From positions 7,308,808 to 7,372,807 of the forward strand of contig JASKMD010000031.1 in assembly GCA_030144725.1 (NCBI GenBank): a DNA stretch of 64,000 nucleotides, given 5' to 3'. Of this stretch, positions 41,321 through 52,659 are shown one piece after another. The translations under genes were made by a program, and so were the position numbers. The number at the start of each line of letters is the position of its first letter. Position 1 is the first letter of the stretch. This DNA comes from Haematococcus lacustris (lineage: Eukaryota > Chlorophyta > Chlorophyceae > Chlamydomonadales > Haematococcaceae). The notes beneath the pieces are model-generated. The model made no database searches, was not told the origin of the DNA, and worked only from the letters and a program-made list of their open reading frames with translations.

Positions 41321-41895
41321 GCAACAGGCTGCAAAGCGCCATCGTCATCGCCCACTAGGACAAATGCCACGCTATGTATAGACACTATAGGAGACACCAG
41401 CTGTCTCTGTGCCGCTGCTGAGGAACACATGCTTAAACGTGCGTCTGGGCAGGAGCCTTCGCATATCGACCCGTATTGCTAGCTGTCCCCACCTTCTCTA
41501 TCTCTGACGCCACGGCTGCAGTTGCAACCCCTCGCAGACCTCCAACAGGCATCAGCACCGCGCCCAGAAGGCCTCCAGCAACGAGCACGCTACGCTTCAA
41601 CAATCCCGTAGGAGGCGCGGAAGCGTGTGATGCAGCAATGTGGCGATGCGATCGACCGGACCGGACGTGGCCCTGTGCAGATAGGCTAGCGCAGCCACGT
41701 CGCAGCATGGCGTTTGCGGCAAGGTAGAGAGCCGCGGCTAGGGACTATTTGCTGCTTCCAAAGCCTCTTTACTGGCATGTGTATCCACCTTGCACCTTGG
41801 ACATGTCGGGGGGAACCTTTTGCTGGTCCTGCCTCCCACAGCCAATCTAAGTGGGCCAACTGGAGGAAGCTCGGTCCCGTCCCAAGCCAATATGA
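41321..41895. other. No gene recognised
   Basis: Short frames on both strands (such as 41,476-41,727, rich in Arg/Pro/Ala) show no domain. Possibly a remnant of a plastid- or mitochondrion-targeted coding piece, but I cannot support it. Confidence 0.3.
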
Positions 41896-41904
41896 AGATT
41901 AGCT

Positions 41905-41959
41905 GAACATGCGGCGTAATGGGGAGAGCATGTGGAGCCCACAAGAGCTGTGCTGGTAG

Positions 41960-41990
<31 letters not shown>

Positions 41991-42186
41991 CAGGGCCAGA
42001 GCCAGAGCCAGTGCCAGAGACAGAGACAGAGACAGAGACAGAGACAGAGACAGAGACAGAGACAGAGACAGAGACAGAGACAGAGACAGAGACAGAGACA
42101 GAGACAGAGACAGGAAGCTCTGCCAGTCAAGGGCAAGGAGTACCCAGGCCTGGGCTTCCAGCGGCTGCGATACAAGCCCTCCAAGC

Positions 42187-42220
<34 letters not shown>

Positions 42221-42246
42221 GTTGAGGCACAGTATTGTGTGCCCCC
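41905..42246 (+). pseudogene. Fanzor-like C-terminal tail, copy H, with hexamer expansion
   Basis: Starts at NMRRNGESMWSPQELCW (from MQRIGESRWRPLELCW) with the motif-III residues already lost; then 41,958-42,115 is (GAGCCA)n and (GACAGA)n expansion; then LPVKGKEYPGLGFQRLRYKP and (CAG)n. It ends at the 42,247 terminus of the next element. Confidence 0.7.
41958..42115. repeat. (GAGCCA)n and (GACAGA)n hexamer array
   Basis: About 10 GAGCCA units then about 18 GACAGA units within a decayed Fanzor tail. Confidence 0.95.
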
Positions 42247-42614
42247 CAGGGCTGTGACTATACGGGTAAGCTGTCACAGTGCAGACCTGCTTAGGCACAT
42301 GGCTGAGAGACGCTGATGATGATGGCTGATGGTTGTTGGCTGGGTGTAACATGCTGAGTACTACACACTCGGAAGTAGATAGGCACCACCTGCCCCTTTC
42401 GCCTGGCCAGGATGAGATAACAGGCGGATACTGGGGAAACAGGGTTGGCGGAAGCAAGGAAGGCGGGAGGGGAAAGGCGAAAAAGATGCCCCGCATGCCT
42501 ACATGGGCCCCCTTACGGCGGAACTTACGGATCGGTTAGGCGGAACCTTACGGGTGTGACCACGTGGCCCGGTTCGCACTCGATTCGGTTTTCGATATTC
42601 GATGTCGTTGGCGG

Positions 42615-43100
42615 TTATCTGGTGAACTGCCGCGCTTTAGTTGGCTGGCTTCGCTGATGGGCATCGGCGAGGCCTGCTGCGGTTAAATCTGCGGGGCCTG
42701 CAACATCTGTAGCAACTGAGCCTGAGTAGTTGCGTCCGAGCCTGCGGGGCTTGCAACATCTGCAGCTACTGGGCCTGCTGTAGTTGCGTCCGAGCCTAAG
42801 GGGCCTACAACATCTGCAAAAACTGGGCCTCCTGTAGCTACGACCAGATATGAGGGGCCTGCTGCGTCTGCGTCTATGCTTGCGCTTGTAGAAAGAGACG
42901 CCTGCATCTATGCCAGAGTTGGCGTGTTGGGGCTGTTGTGCTAGCATCGGCGAAGCCATTGGCGAAATTGTGTGCGGGGCTTGCGCCTGTGCTTGAGCCT
43001 GTGCTCGAGCCCGTAATAAGAGTTGTAGCTGAGCGTGACCGGGTTGACCTGCTGCATTTGTCGCCGCTGCTCGGCTACCCTGCTCGAAAGATACCATCAC
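42615..43100 (-). CDS. Unrecognised ORF with 18-residue repeats
   Basis: 161 codons in the left arm of the foldback-like element. Three ~54-bp tandem units (about 42,695-42,860) give repeats containing RLGRNYS/RPSSCRCC; upstream are Ala/Gln runs (RARAQAQAQAQAP) and KRKHRRRR. No domain recognised. It may be the N-terminal part of an element protein or purely repeat-derived. Confidence 0.25.
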   Translation of the reverse strand: MMVSFEQGSRAAATNAAGQPGHAQLQLLLRARAQAQAQAQAPHTISPMASPMLAQQPQHANSGIDAGVSFYKRKHRRRRSRPLISGRSYRRPSFCRCCRPLRLGRNYSRPSSCRCCKPRRLGRNYSGSVATDVAGPADLTAAGLADAHQRSQPTKARQFTR

Positions 43101-43166
43101 CTGAAACCTGATTCAACTGACCCGTCATTCTTCATCATTCTAGCCCCGATTCAAACGCGGCGAAAA

Positions 43167-43901
43167 CAGTTAGGTCTCCCGGTTACACATGGCACGTTTT
43201 TGGGTAACTTGAAGAAGACGAAAAAGGGAAACATGTCCCAAGTGGGCCCCGTCTGTTCCGCGTAGCCCAGCTAGCCATCGCACAGTGGAAGCGGGCTCAC
43301 AGCGGCGATTCCGGTGCCGGCCAGGCAGGTGAGCCAGCCTGCTTGGGCGCACGTCAACGCTAGGCACATTGCGTAGTTGTCAGCTCTGCGCACGCCAAGC
43401 TGGGCCACTCAGTACAATCGCCGCACAGCCAAGCAGCGGTTGCGGCAGGCGGTTGTAAATGGCTTGCACGCTGCAGGTGCGCAATGTCCGAAAGGGCTAG
43501 CTCCGTTATTAGAGGCTGAACCACTGTCAGCGGGGTGCCAGTTTGCCCAGGAATAGACACGCCAGCACCCAGGACTGGACGGGGACGTCGTGACCAGTCT
43601 CCACCGCGCGCGAGAACCCCGACGCAGCGTACCATTAAGCAGAAGTCAGACGGGCAACAGCCTGACCACTGACACTGCAGGGACATGGACGGGCTGTAGT
43701 GCATGAGCAACAGAAGCAGCAGCAGGCTGTAGTGCACGAGCAGCAGTGCATGGGCAGCAGCAGCAACAGCAGCAGCAGGCTGTAGTGCACGAGCAGCAGC
43801 AACAGCAGGCTGTAGTGCACGAGCAACAATGCATGGGCAGCAGCAGGCTATAGGTGTGTGGCAGTGCATGCTGCAAGTAGCAGCAGGCTGCAGGTGTGTC
43901 G
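43167..43901. repeat. Left arm of 735-bp inverted repeat
   Basis: Reverse complement of 46,944-47,678, equal length; identical at both ends and in the stretches compared. Outer flank homology continues imperfectly. Confidence 0.9.
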
Positions 43902-45015
43902 TAGTGCATGAGCAGCAGCAATAGGCTGCCTAGCACGTGTTGCAGTGCATGAGCAGCAGCAGCAGCAGGCTGCAGTGCATGTGTTGCAGTGCATGAGCAG
44001 CAGCAGCAGGCTGACATGCATGTGCCGCAGTAGATAAGCACTAAGCACCAAAGCACCAAACAGCCTGAACTATGCATAGGAAAGCACCAATGCAACAGCC
44101 TGAACTCCACCCTCTCCCCTGCCCTCTGACCTGTTCACCAGCCTAGGGCTGTAGCAACAGCAGCAGCTGCCCCCTACCTTGCCCTCCGCCCTCTTTACTA
44201 GCCCAAGGCTGCAGCAGCAGCAGCAGCCACCTGCATTATCCTCTGCCCTGCCCAGTGCGTGAGCAGCAACAGGAGGCTGCGGTGCATGTGTTGTAGTGCA
44301 TAAGCAGCAGCAGCAGGCTGCAGTGAATGTGTTGTAGTGCATGAGCAGCAGCAGCAGGCTGCAGTGCAGGAACAGCAACAGCAGCAGGCTGCAGGTAGCA
44401 GCAGGCTGCAATGCATGTGCTGCAGTGCATGAGCAACAGCAGCAGCAGGCTGCAGTGCGTGAGCAGCAGCAGCAGGCTGCATTGCAGGCTGCAGGTAGCA
44501 GCAGGCTGCAGTGCATGAGCAGCAACAGCAAGCCGGAGTGCATGTGCTGCAGTGCATCAGCAGGTAGCAGCATGCTGCAGTTATGCAGTAGTGCATGTGC
44601 TGTAGTGCGTGAGCAGCAGCTGCAGGCTGCAGTGCATGTGTTGTAGTGCATGAGCAGCAGCTGGCTGCAGTGCATGCGCAGCAGCAAGAGTGTATTGCAG
44701 TGCATGAGCAGTAGCAAGCTGCAATGCCGGAACACGGCTGCAATGCCGGAACAGCAGCAACAGCAAGCCGGAGTGCATGTGCTGCAGAGCATCAGCAGCT
44801 GCAGTGCACGAGCAGGTAGCAGCAGGCTACGAATGTGTTGCAGTGCAAGTGTGTTGCAGTGCATGAGCAGCAGCAGCAGGCTGCAGAGCAGGTAGCAGCA
44901 GGTTGTAGTGCATGTGTTGCAGTGCATGAGCAGCACCAGGCTTTATGTGTGGCAGTGTAGGCTGCAGATTGCATGTGTGTTGTAGTGCATGAGCAGCAGC
45001 AGGTTGTATAAGTTG
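43680..45015. repeat. GCA-rich minisatellite
   Basis: Irregular units built from CAGTGCATGAGCAGCAGCAG and GGCTGCAGTGCATGTG; partly inverted again at 45,930-46,190 and 46,950-47,150. The Cys/Leu/His-rich frames read through it are artefacts. Confidence 0.9.
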
Positions 45016-45300
45016 TAGGGCAGCTCTAGCAACCATGTTGAGTTTTCAATATGTGGTAGGCATCATGTAAGAGATGTAAGAACGACGTCATGCCTTCAAA
45101 TTAGTGACAAAGAACAACGAGAACGAGCAGTCTCCTTCTGCATCCTATAACTCCATCCATGGTAGTGCATGAGCAGCAGCACAATGCTTCGTCAATCAAC
45201 AAGACCTGCCATCAACGAATCAACCAAGCCTGAAGACCATGATGTAATGATACATGCAGTGGTGATCATTAGCCGTGTATCCTCTTCACAATTGATACCT

Positions 45301-45668
45301 ACGCCCCTTGTATGGACAACACCACCACGCGGTGATGCGCTAAGGCCGCTAACGTGGTAGCCACCCGCTACATACCCCCTTTGCATGTATGCATCACGGC
45401 CATGCTTAGCAAGTGCAGGCCTGGCAGTGCTCCACACCCAATGTGTCACAGCTAGCTGGACTACGGATGGTACCTATAGTCGAGGCTCATCAGATCCAGC
45501 CACATGTTAGGGTGTGGTGCGCCACATGCCCCTTGTATGGACAACACCACCACGCGGTGATGCGCTAATGCTGCAAACGTGGTAGCCACCTGCTACATAC
45601 TCCCTTTGCATGTATGCATCACGGTCATGCTTAGCAAGTGCAGGCCTGGCAGTGATCCGCACCAAATC
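45301..45668. repeat. ~140-bp direct duplication
   Basis: 45,301-45,440 and 45,530-45,668 share CCCTTGTATGGACAACACCA, GCATGTATGCATCACGG and GCAAGTGCAGGCCTGGCAG with scattered substitutions. No coding potential assigned. Confidence 0.85.
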
Positions 45669-46202
45669 CAACCATATGGCACCACGCGGTATTACATCAA
45701 TGCTGCAACTGGCACGGTCAAGGACGCTAGGTCTATTGTAGACCTTAATATTCGAGTTGCAATTGCCCATCACCGGGGATATTGTCTTACACAACCAATG
45801 TGGTGTCCATATGCGGCTATACAAGCAATGGCATGGTTGAGAAACCTCAAATTGCATGCCTTTAATTGCATGGAGCTACCAAGACCACCGCAGACCATGC
45901 CAGATCTATGCCTTGAAATGAGCTTGCATGCAACCATACACATACCGCACATGTTGCTGTCCTTGCACTGCTGGTCATGCATTACAGCCTGTTGCTGCTG
46001 CCGCTGCTCATGCACTGCAACACACCGGCAACCTGCACTGCTACACACCTACAGCCTGTTGCTGCTGCTGCCCATGCACTGCTGCTCATGCACTACAGCC
46101 TGCTGCTGTTGCTGCTCATGCACTGCAACACATGCACTGCAGCCTGCAGCTGCTGCTCATGCACTCCTGATGCTACCTGCAGCCTGCACTGCCACACACA
46201 TA

Positions 46203-46885
46203 TAGGCAGGGCAGGGCAGGGCAAGGTAGGGCAGGGCTGGGCAGGGAAGGGCAAGGCAGGGCAGGCAAGGGAGGGGCAACGCAAGGCTGGGAGGGGGTGG
46301 GGCAGGGCTGGGAGGGGGGTGGGGCCAGGGCTGGGAGGGGCAACGCAAGGCTGGGAGGGGGTGGGGCAGGGATGGGATGGGGTAGGGCAGGGCTGGGATG
46401 GGGTGGGGCAGGGCTGGGAGGGGCAACGCAAGGCTGGGAGGGGGTGGGGCAGGGATGGGATGGGGTGGGGCCAGGCTGGGATGGGGTGGGGCAGGGCTGG
46501 GAGGGGGTGGGGCAGGGCTGGGCAGGGCTGGGAGGGGCAACGCAAGGCTGGGAGGGGGTGGGGCAGGGCTGGGCAGGGCTGGGAGGGGCAACGCAAGGCT
46601 GGGAGGGGGTGGGGCAGGGTTGGGAGGGGGTGGGGCAGGGCTGTGCAGGGAGGGGAGGGGCGGCGCAAGGCTGGGAGGGGGTAGGGCAGGGCTAGGCAGG
46701 GAGGGGCAACGCAAGGCTGGGAGGGGATGGGGCAGGGCTGGGAAGGGAGGGAGGGGCAACGCAAGGCTGGGAGGGGGTGGGGCCGGGCTGGGAGGGGTGG
46801 GGCAGGGCTAAGCAGGGAGGGAAGGGGCAACGCAAGGCTGGGAGGGGGTGGGGCAGGGCTGGGCTGGGGTGGGCTTGCTCTGCTC
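46203..46885. repeat. G-rich minisatellite (GGGCAGGGCTGGGAGG-type)
   Basis: Units of GGGAGGGGCAACGCAAGGCT and GGGAGGGGGTGGGGCAGGGC in variable order, almost no C runs on the plus strand. ORFs on both strands are artefacts. Confidence 0.95.
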
Positions 46886-46943
46886 CTTTTGGATCAAGCA
46901 TTCTCTCTGCAGCTCCTCAAGACGCTCTCTTCAGCTTCTCAAG

Positions 46944-47678
46944 CGACACACCTGCAGCCTGCTGCTACTTGCAGCATGCACTGCCACACACCTATAGCCT
47001 GCTGCTGCCCATGCATTGTTGCTCGTGCACTACAGCCTGCTGTTGCTGCTGCTCGTGCACTACAGCCTGCTGCTGCTGTTGCTGCTGCTGCCCATGCACT
47101 GCTGCTCGTGCACTACAGCCTGCTGCTGCTTCTGTTGCTCATGCACTACAGCCCGTCCATGTCCCTGCAGTGTCAGTGGTCAGGCTGTTGCCCGTCTGAC
47201 TTCTGCTTAATGGTACGCTGCGTCGGGGTTCTCGCGCGCGGTGGAGACTGGTCACGACGTCCCCGTCCAGTCCTGGGTGCTGGCGTGTCTATTCCTGGGC
47301 AAACTGGCACCCCGCTGACAGTGGTTCAGCCTCTAATAACGGAGCTAGCCCTTTCGGACATTGCGCACCTGCAGCGTGCAAGCCATTTACAACCGCCTGC
47401 CGCAACCGCTGCTTGGCTGTGCGGCGATTGTACTGAGTGGCCCAGCTTGGCGTGCGCAGAGCTGACAACTACGCAATGTGCCTAGCGTTGACGTGCGCCC
47501 AAGCAGGCTGGCTCACCTGCCTGGCCGGCACCGGAATCGCCGCTGTGAGCCCGCTTCCACTGTGCGATGGCTAGCTGGGCTACGCGGAACAGACGGGGCC
47601 CACTTGGGACATGTTTCCCTTTTTCGTCTTCTTCAAGTTACCCAAAAACGTGCCATGTGTAACCGGGAGACCTAACTG
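46944..47678. repeat. Right arm of 735-bp inverted repeat
   Basis: Partner of 43,167-43,901; spacer 3,042 bp. Outside it, GGCTAGAATGATGAAG at 47,690 mirrors the left flank. Confidence 0.9.
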
Positions 47679-47993
47679 GGCGAAAAGGAGGCTAGAATGA
47701 TGAAGCGTGACGGGCGGGTACTGTCGTTAAAGTGCACGAACCGACGAAACCGATCGCCCCTCGCTGTCTCCTTTTGGGCTGCTGAGCAGCTCCCCTGGCT
47801 GCTGTCAATGCGGGATGTAGTCGTGCTGGGTCAATACACCCGGGGACGCAGCCACTGGCTCTGAACGACATAAAGTGCGTCGGTTGGCCGCGAATAATTC
47901 AAAATACAAAAATTGCGAGTGCGAACCGGGCCCGTATTACGGTAAGTAACGTAAGCGTATCCGTAATCCGTATCCCCGTATCGCACAGCCCTG

Positions 47994-48290
47994 GTGCCGC
48001 AGCAGCAGCAGCAGCAGCAGCAGCCTGTTGAGGCACAGTAGTGTGTGGCCCCCCCCCCCCCCATTTGAGCCGCCATCAGCTTACAATTAGCGCATGCAGG
48101 TCATGCCAACTCTAGATCGTAGCCCCTGTCACAAGGGTCAGGCAATGGTTTAGGCGGTAGGCGCCCATGCCATGTGCATGTGCTATGTGCATGGGAACAC
48201 TCCACACAGCTCCTGAACATCATCTTGAGTAGTCCCGCAAATGGTCCCTAGTGGTCCGACTCAAGTGGAGGCCCTCGTAAGGGAAGAGGG
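47994..48290 (+). mobile_element. Fanzor class I 3' segment, copy I
   Basis: (CAG)n CCTGTTGAGGCACAGTAG, a C-run, then CATGCCAACTCTAGATCG, GGGTCAGGCAATGG, GGCGGTAGGCGCCCATG and the far end GTGGAGGCCCTCGTAAGGG. The (CAG)nCCTGTTGAGGCACAGTA stretch also ends copy H, so the foldback-like element is flanked by repeats of the same sequence. Confidence 0.75.
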
Positions 48291-48683
48291 TAATGACCTG
48301 CCCTTGCCCTTTCGGTGTTGGCCACCTGTCTGTCACCTTACTAATGTTGGACCTCTGCCCCTCCCACTCATGCCCCTCCCACTCATGGTCTGAAGGCGTG
48401 CCAGCCATGGGCTAGTACCCATGCCCTGTGCTGTTCCTGTCTCCGGCTCGTCGCGCCATCGGGCTCGTCGCGGTCGCCCTCGTTGCATGCGCCCTCAAAC
48501 ACGCGAGTCGCATGCAGCCAGTCCAAGCCGCCCGGTATCACACATCTCACTGGATGTCAGGGGCTGATAATTCAGAAACGGAAATCCGGTGGCTACGTGC
48601 TCCGCCGCTACAGCAAGCATGAGGCAAGTCAGACGAGGCTGCCGCCATCCCTTACACAGGTCCATTAATCAGCTAAAGCTGCG

Positions 48684-51600
48684 ATGACCGCGTGTGCATG
48701 CAGGTCGATGACGACCTTGCTGCTGGCTGCGATGGTTGCTCTAGCAATCTCCGGGGTGTCCGCCCAGGTTAGTTGCGGCCGGGGTGACGGCCGGTCCCAG
48801 CCTGCACGGCCTTTCCGACCGGTACTAACAAGCACCCACCCCTCGCTGCAGAGTGACTCCGTCGCCGTTTGCCCGAGCTTTTACATCAACGCCGACAATG
48901 GATTGACCACCCAATGCTGCGCCAGCGCCAGCACCCAGTCTTGTGACAATTCTGGATGCCAAGCCAACAATCTAGGCGCGAATTTGGTGGGTCTGACCAC
49001 TAGGCTGCTTGCGTCATCCCTGCACCAATGGCCGTCGTCATATCCACAGCTGGCAGCTCTCTGCACCATCTTTTGAGTGTGGCAGTCACTGCGGCATAAC
49101 CACACTACGAAGATGAAATGGCTGCCTCAACCGGACACAATGCCATGCAGGGACATGACCTGCCACACACACTGCACCACACCATACCTGCTGCCCCAAC
49201 ACCCCTGCTTGGTGCCCCCACTAAATCCCTGCCATGCTGCCCCGCTCCCATTGCCCTGCCCTACTGCCCCCTTCCCACTGCCATTGCCCCACTCCCACCA
49301 CCACATCCCTGCACTGTGCTCAGGTGCTCTGCTCCCAAGGGGGTGTGTGTGGCCCCGACCTGGTCTGCGTACCCCTGCGCTCAACCTGCCCGGTCACTGG
49401 AAGCAGATGCCTGGGTAAGTCGCATAAGCAGTGGAACTTTGATTTTGCACAGGCAGGGTGAGGGGTTTGGCTGCACCATTTGGTTAGGTCTGATGAGCAG
49501 GGGTTGTGCATGTGAGTCAGTGGCCAGTGTGTTACCTGCTGACCACAGTCTCGCCATCCCATCCTATGACATGGTGGAGCCACAGTGTCCTCACTCTGAT
49601 GCAATGCCATCAGCTGCTACACCGGGCCCACAGCCAGCCTGCTTGGTCATCATTGCTGGCCTGCTGCCCTGCCGTGCTGCAGGCTTCACAAGGTGCACCA
49701 GTGGGAGCAGCAGCTGCGGGCCCTCCAACGAAGCCATACCCGCGAACACAACCTGCTTGTATACGGGTAGGAAACGTGGCACATGTGAATACCATAGTTG
49801 GCAGATTCCATAGTTAGTAGATACCATAAGTGCGATAAGTATTTGTGACTAGAAGTCATGAGGCGCAACAGGTCGTAACAATGAAACAAGTAAAAACACC
49901 CTGGGGTCAAGCATCGAGGGACAAGGGTGGATGTGAAGGTGGCCCCTGCCCACCCCTTACCACCACTGACTGCATCACTACCTGCCTCAATCCCCTGCCC
50001 TTTTGCTAGAGACGCTCCTGACTGTTCCGCTCCTGGCCTGCATGCTGCCTGCACCTTCCCCCGCTCCACCCTCCACCCCAGTACTGCAGCCCCTGCACTG
50101 TGGCACCTGCAGCACCTGGGCACAGCCACACAGGTAGGCTGCAGTCGATGTGTCCTACCAAGGGCCCTGTGCCTTGCCTGCGCTGTTGTCACCCTACCCC
50201 ACCCTGGCCTCGGCTGCTGCCACTGACCCCCTGATGTGCACTGCTGGCGTCCCACCCCTGCAGGGGAATCCTTGACCTTCAGGGTGTGCGGTGGTGAGTG
50301 GCCACCCATTGGGGGGCTGCCTACTTGGGGTGCTGCACGTGCTTCACGCTGATGTTGGGTGCCCAATGGGGTGCTGCCACTCTGCTCCTTCATGCTCTCC
50401 AGCCCCTGCCTCAGCCTCAGCCTCTCCTGGCATGGCCTGTGTGAAATCCTTCCGCATGAGTGACTGCTGCATTGCTGCTAAACCCCATGCATTTTAACGA
50501 CAGCTTTGCAGCAGTGGGTGCCTAGCCCGCACAGAGCACTGCTCTGCATACTGCAGCCGTGACATCCTGCATACAGTGACAGTCAGCCGCCTGACCCAGC
50601 CAGCATCAAACTGTCAATTCACCCAGGGGACCTACATGTCCATGCTGCATTGTGCCTGACAGGCTGCCTGCGACAGATCGCGGACAACCCTCCATTCTCG
50701 GATAGGTGTCGCTCACGAAGCCCTCCCCCCCCCAGCCCTCCCCCTCCAAGCCCTAGCCCGCCCCCACCCCGGCCCCCACCTCCCAGCCCTCCCCCCCCCA
50801 GCCCTCAACCCCCCAGCCCTCCCCCCCCCTCCCCCCTCCCCCCAAGCCCCAGCCCGGCCCCACCCCGGCCACAACCTCCCAGCCCTCCCCCCCCCAGCCC
50901 TCAACCCCCCAGCCCTCCCCCCCCCTCCCCCCTCCCCCCAAGCCCCAGCCCGGCCCCACCCCGGCCACAACCTCCCAGCCCTCCCCCCCCCAGCCCTCCC
51001 CCCCCCAGCCCTCCCCCCCCCTCCCCCCTCCCCCCAAGCCCCAGCCCGGCCCCACCCCGGCCACAACCTCCCAGCCCTTCCCCCCCCAGCCCTCAACCCC
51101 CCAGCCCTCCCCCCCCCTCCCCCCTCCCCCCAAGCCCGAGCCCGGCCCCACCCCGGCCACAACCTCCCAGCCCTCCCCCCCCCAGCCCTCAACCCCCCAG
51201 CCCTCCCCCCCCCTCCCCCCTCCCCCCAAGCCCCAGCCCGGCCCCACCCCGGCCACAACCTCCCAGCCCTTCCCCCCCCAGCCCTCAACCCCCCAGCCCT
51301 CCCCCCCCCTCCCCCCTCCCCCCAAGCCCCAGCCCGGCCCCACCCCGGCCACAACCTCCCAGCCCTCCCCCCCCCAGCCCTCAACCCCCCAGCCCTCCCC
51401 CCCCCTCCCCCCTCCCCCCAAGCCCCAGCCCGGCCCCACCCCGGCCACAACCTCCCAGCCCTCCCCCCCCCAGCCCTCAACCCCCCAGCCCTCCCCCCCC
51501 CTCCCCCCTCCCCCCAAGCCCCAGCCCGGCCCCACCCCGGCCACAACCTCCCAGCCCTTCCCCCCCCAGCCCTCAACCCCCCAGCCCTCCCCCCCCCTCC

Positions 51601-52659
51601 CCCCTCCCCCCAAGCCCCAGCCCGGCCCCACCCCGGCCACAACCTCCCAGCCCTTCCCCCCCCAGCCCTCAACCCCCCAGTCCTCCCCCCCCCTCCCCCC
51701 TCCCCCCAAGCCCCAGCCCGGCCCCACCCCGGCCACAACCTCCCAGCCCTTTGCCCCCCGGCCCTCAACCCCCCAGCCCTCCCCAACCAACCCCCCCTCC
51801 CCCAAGCCCCAACCCTCCGCCCCCTTCCCCCCCTCCCCCCAGCCCCAGCCCTCCCCCACCCAGCCCTCCACCCCCAAGCCCCAGCCCACCCCCACCCCAA
51901 CCACCACCACCCAGCCCTCCCTCGCCCAGCCGCTCGCCTCGCCCACCCAGCCCCCCATCTCCCCGCAGATCCCCCCGCCCTCCATCACCGCAACCCCGTC
52001 CAGTGAGTGAGAGCCCCTCATGTGTTCATCCGCCAAGGCAGGCACTAGCTAAGCAGCCATCACTGGTCAAAGCCCAGTCACCCTGCAAGGCGCAGGCACC
52101 CTGCTATTGTTGTCATGCACGCCCACATTTGAATAACACCGCATGATGATGCCATGGTGTCCATGGTACTGCATGGACATGGCTCTGCATGGCCATGGAA
52201 CCGCCAGCACCCCGACCCTCACCAGGGACTGCAAACGGTGTGTTGTCTGTGCAGAGTTGTGTTCCCATGCACAGGGCATAGGCACCTTCCACCTACACTA
52301 TCGTCACGCCAGTGCGCCACAGGCTAGCGTGCCTGGCCATCTCCTTGCGCACCAGCAGGGCCCCCCTCAACCTCAACCAGGGCCTGGCCTAGCACTGATG
52401 TCTGCATAGGGCGCAGCTACACCCCACTGGCGTATCACAGGTCGCCCACCACCCACATGGGCCAGGTGCTGAGGCAAACACGCTGCCTGACGTTGGGTTT
52501 GTCTATGGCTGCTGCTTGCAGCCTTCCCCGGCGCCGCCCATCTGCCCCGTGCCCCCGCCCGAGTTCATCTGCCCCCCCCTGCAGCCCTGCGAGTGCGATT
52601 GCGAGTGCCTGGCGCCAGAGTGTGGGGAGGCTGCGGAGCAAGCGGTGCAGCTGGACTGA
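48684..52659 (+). CDS. Secreted cysteine- and hydroxyproline-rich wall-type glycoprotein
   Basis: Likely extracellular matrix or cell-wall protein. Exon 1 (48684-48767) encodes a signal peptide ([20 protein letters not shown] from 48,708). Exons 48852-48986, 49324-49414 and 49683-49766 join in phase and are Cys-rich ([48 protein letters not shown]). Further Cys-rich exons between 50,008 and 50,640 are probable but their borders are not settled. A long exon (about 50,666-52,002) is almost pure Ser-Pro/Pro, a polyproline-II rod with ten 96-bp units. The last exon 52522-52659 ([37 protein letters not shown]) joins in phase 0. The architecture resembles volvocine hydroxyproline-rich glycoproteins; no catalytic domain is seen. 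Confidence 0.72.
50779..51760. repeat. 96-bp coding tandem repeat, ten units
   Basis: CCACAACC landmarks recur every 96 bp from 50,869 to about 51,735. Each unit encodes 32 residues built of [20 protein letters not shown] and RPQ. Unit variants (CAG/CCC/TTC positions) are minor. Confidence 0.95.

Larger units (their letters stand above)
42247..47993. mobile_element. 5.7-kb foldback-like element with CAGGGCTGTG termini
   Basis: CAGGGCTGTG(N)xATACGGG at 42,247 and the inverted CCCCGTATCGCACAGCCCTG ending at 47,993 form terminal inverted repeats. Subterminal GCCCGGTTCGCACTCG (42,568 and, inverted, about 47,930) and GGCTAGAATGATGAAG (inverted at about 43,130; 47,690) extend the symmetry, and an inner 735-bp inverted repeat is at 43,167/47,678. 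CAGGG ends suggest hAT affinity, but the flanks share only GTGCC. The element is bordered on both sides by Fanzor-tail (CAG)n sequence. Inside are minisatellites and no recognisable transposase. Confidence 0.6.

Noticed and set aside
43680..45015. CRISPR-like regular repeats
   Set aside because: Units vary in length and there are no unique spacers of constant size; eukaryotic minisatellite.
43360..47199. Cys/Leu/His-rich ORFs (metallothionein-like appearance) and Pro- or Gly-rich ORFs
   Set aside because: They follow the GCA and GGGCAGG minisatellites on both strands and in several frames; the cysteines come from TGC in the repeat.
48428..48622. 64-codon ORF with a hydrophobic start before the wall-protein gene
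   Set aside because: Signal-like start but no continuation or in-phase exon; the better-supported gene starts at 48,684.
50713..52045. Minus-strand Gly/Arg/Trp-rich ORFs of about 400 codons
   Set aside because: Shadows of the Ser-Pro repeat exon, whose plus-strand reading fits a signal-peptide gene with in-phase spl exons.
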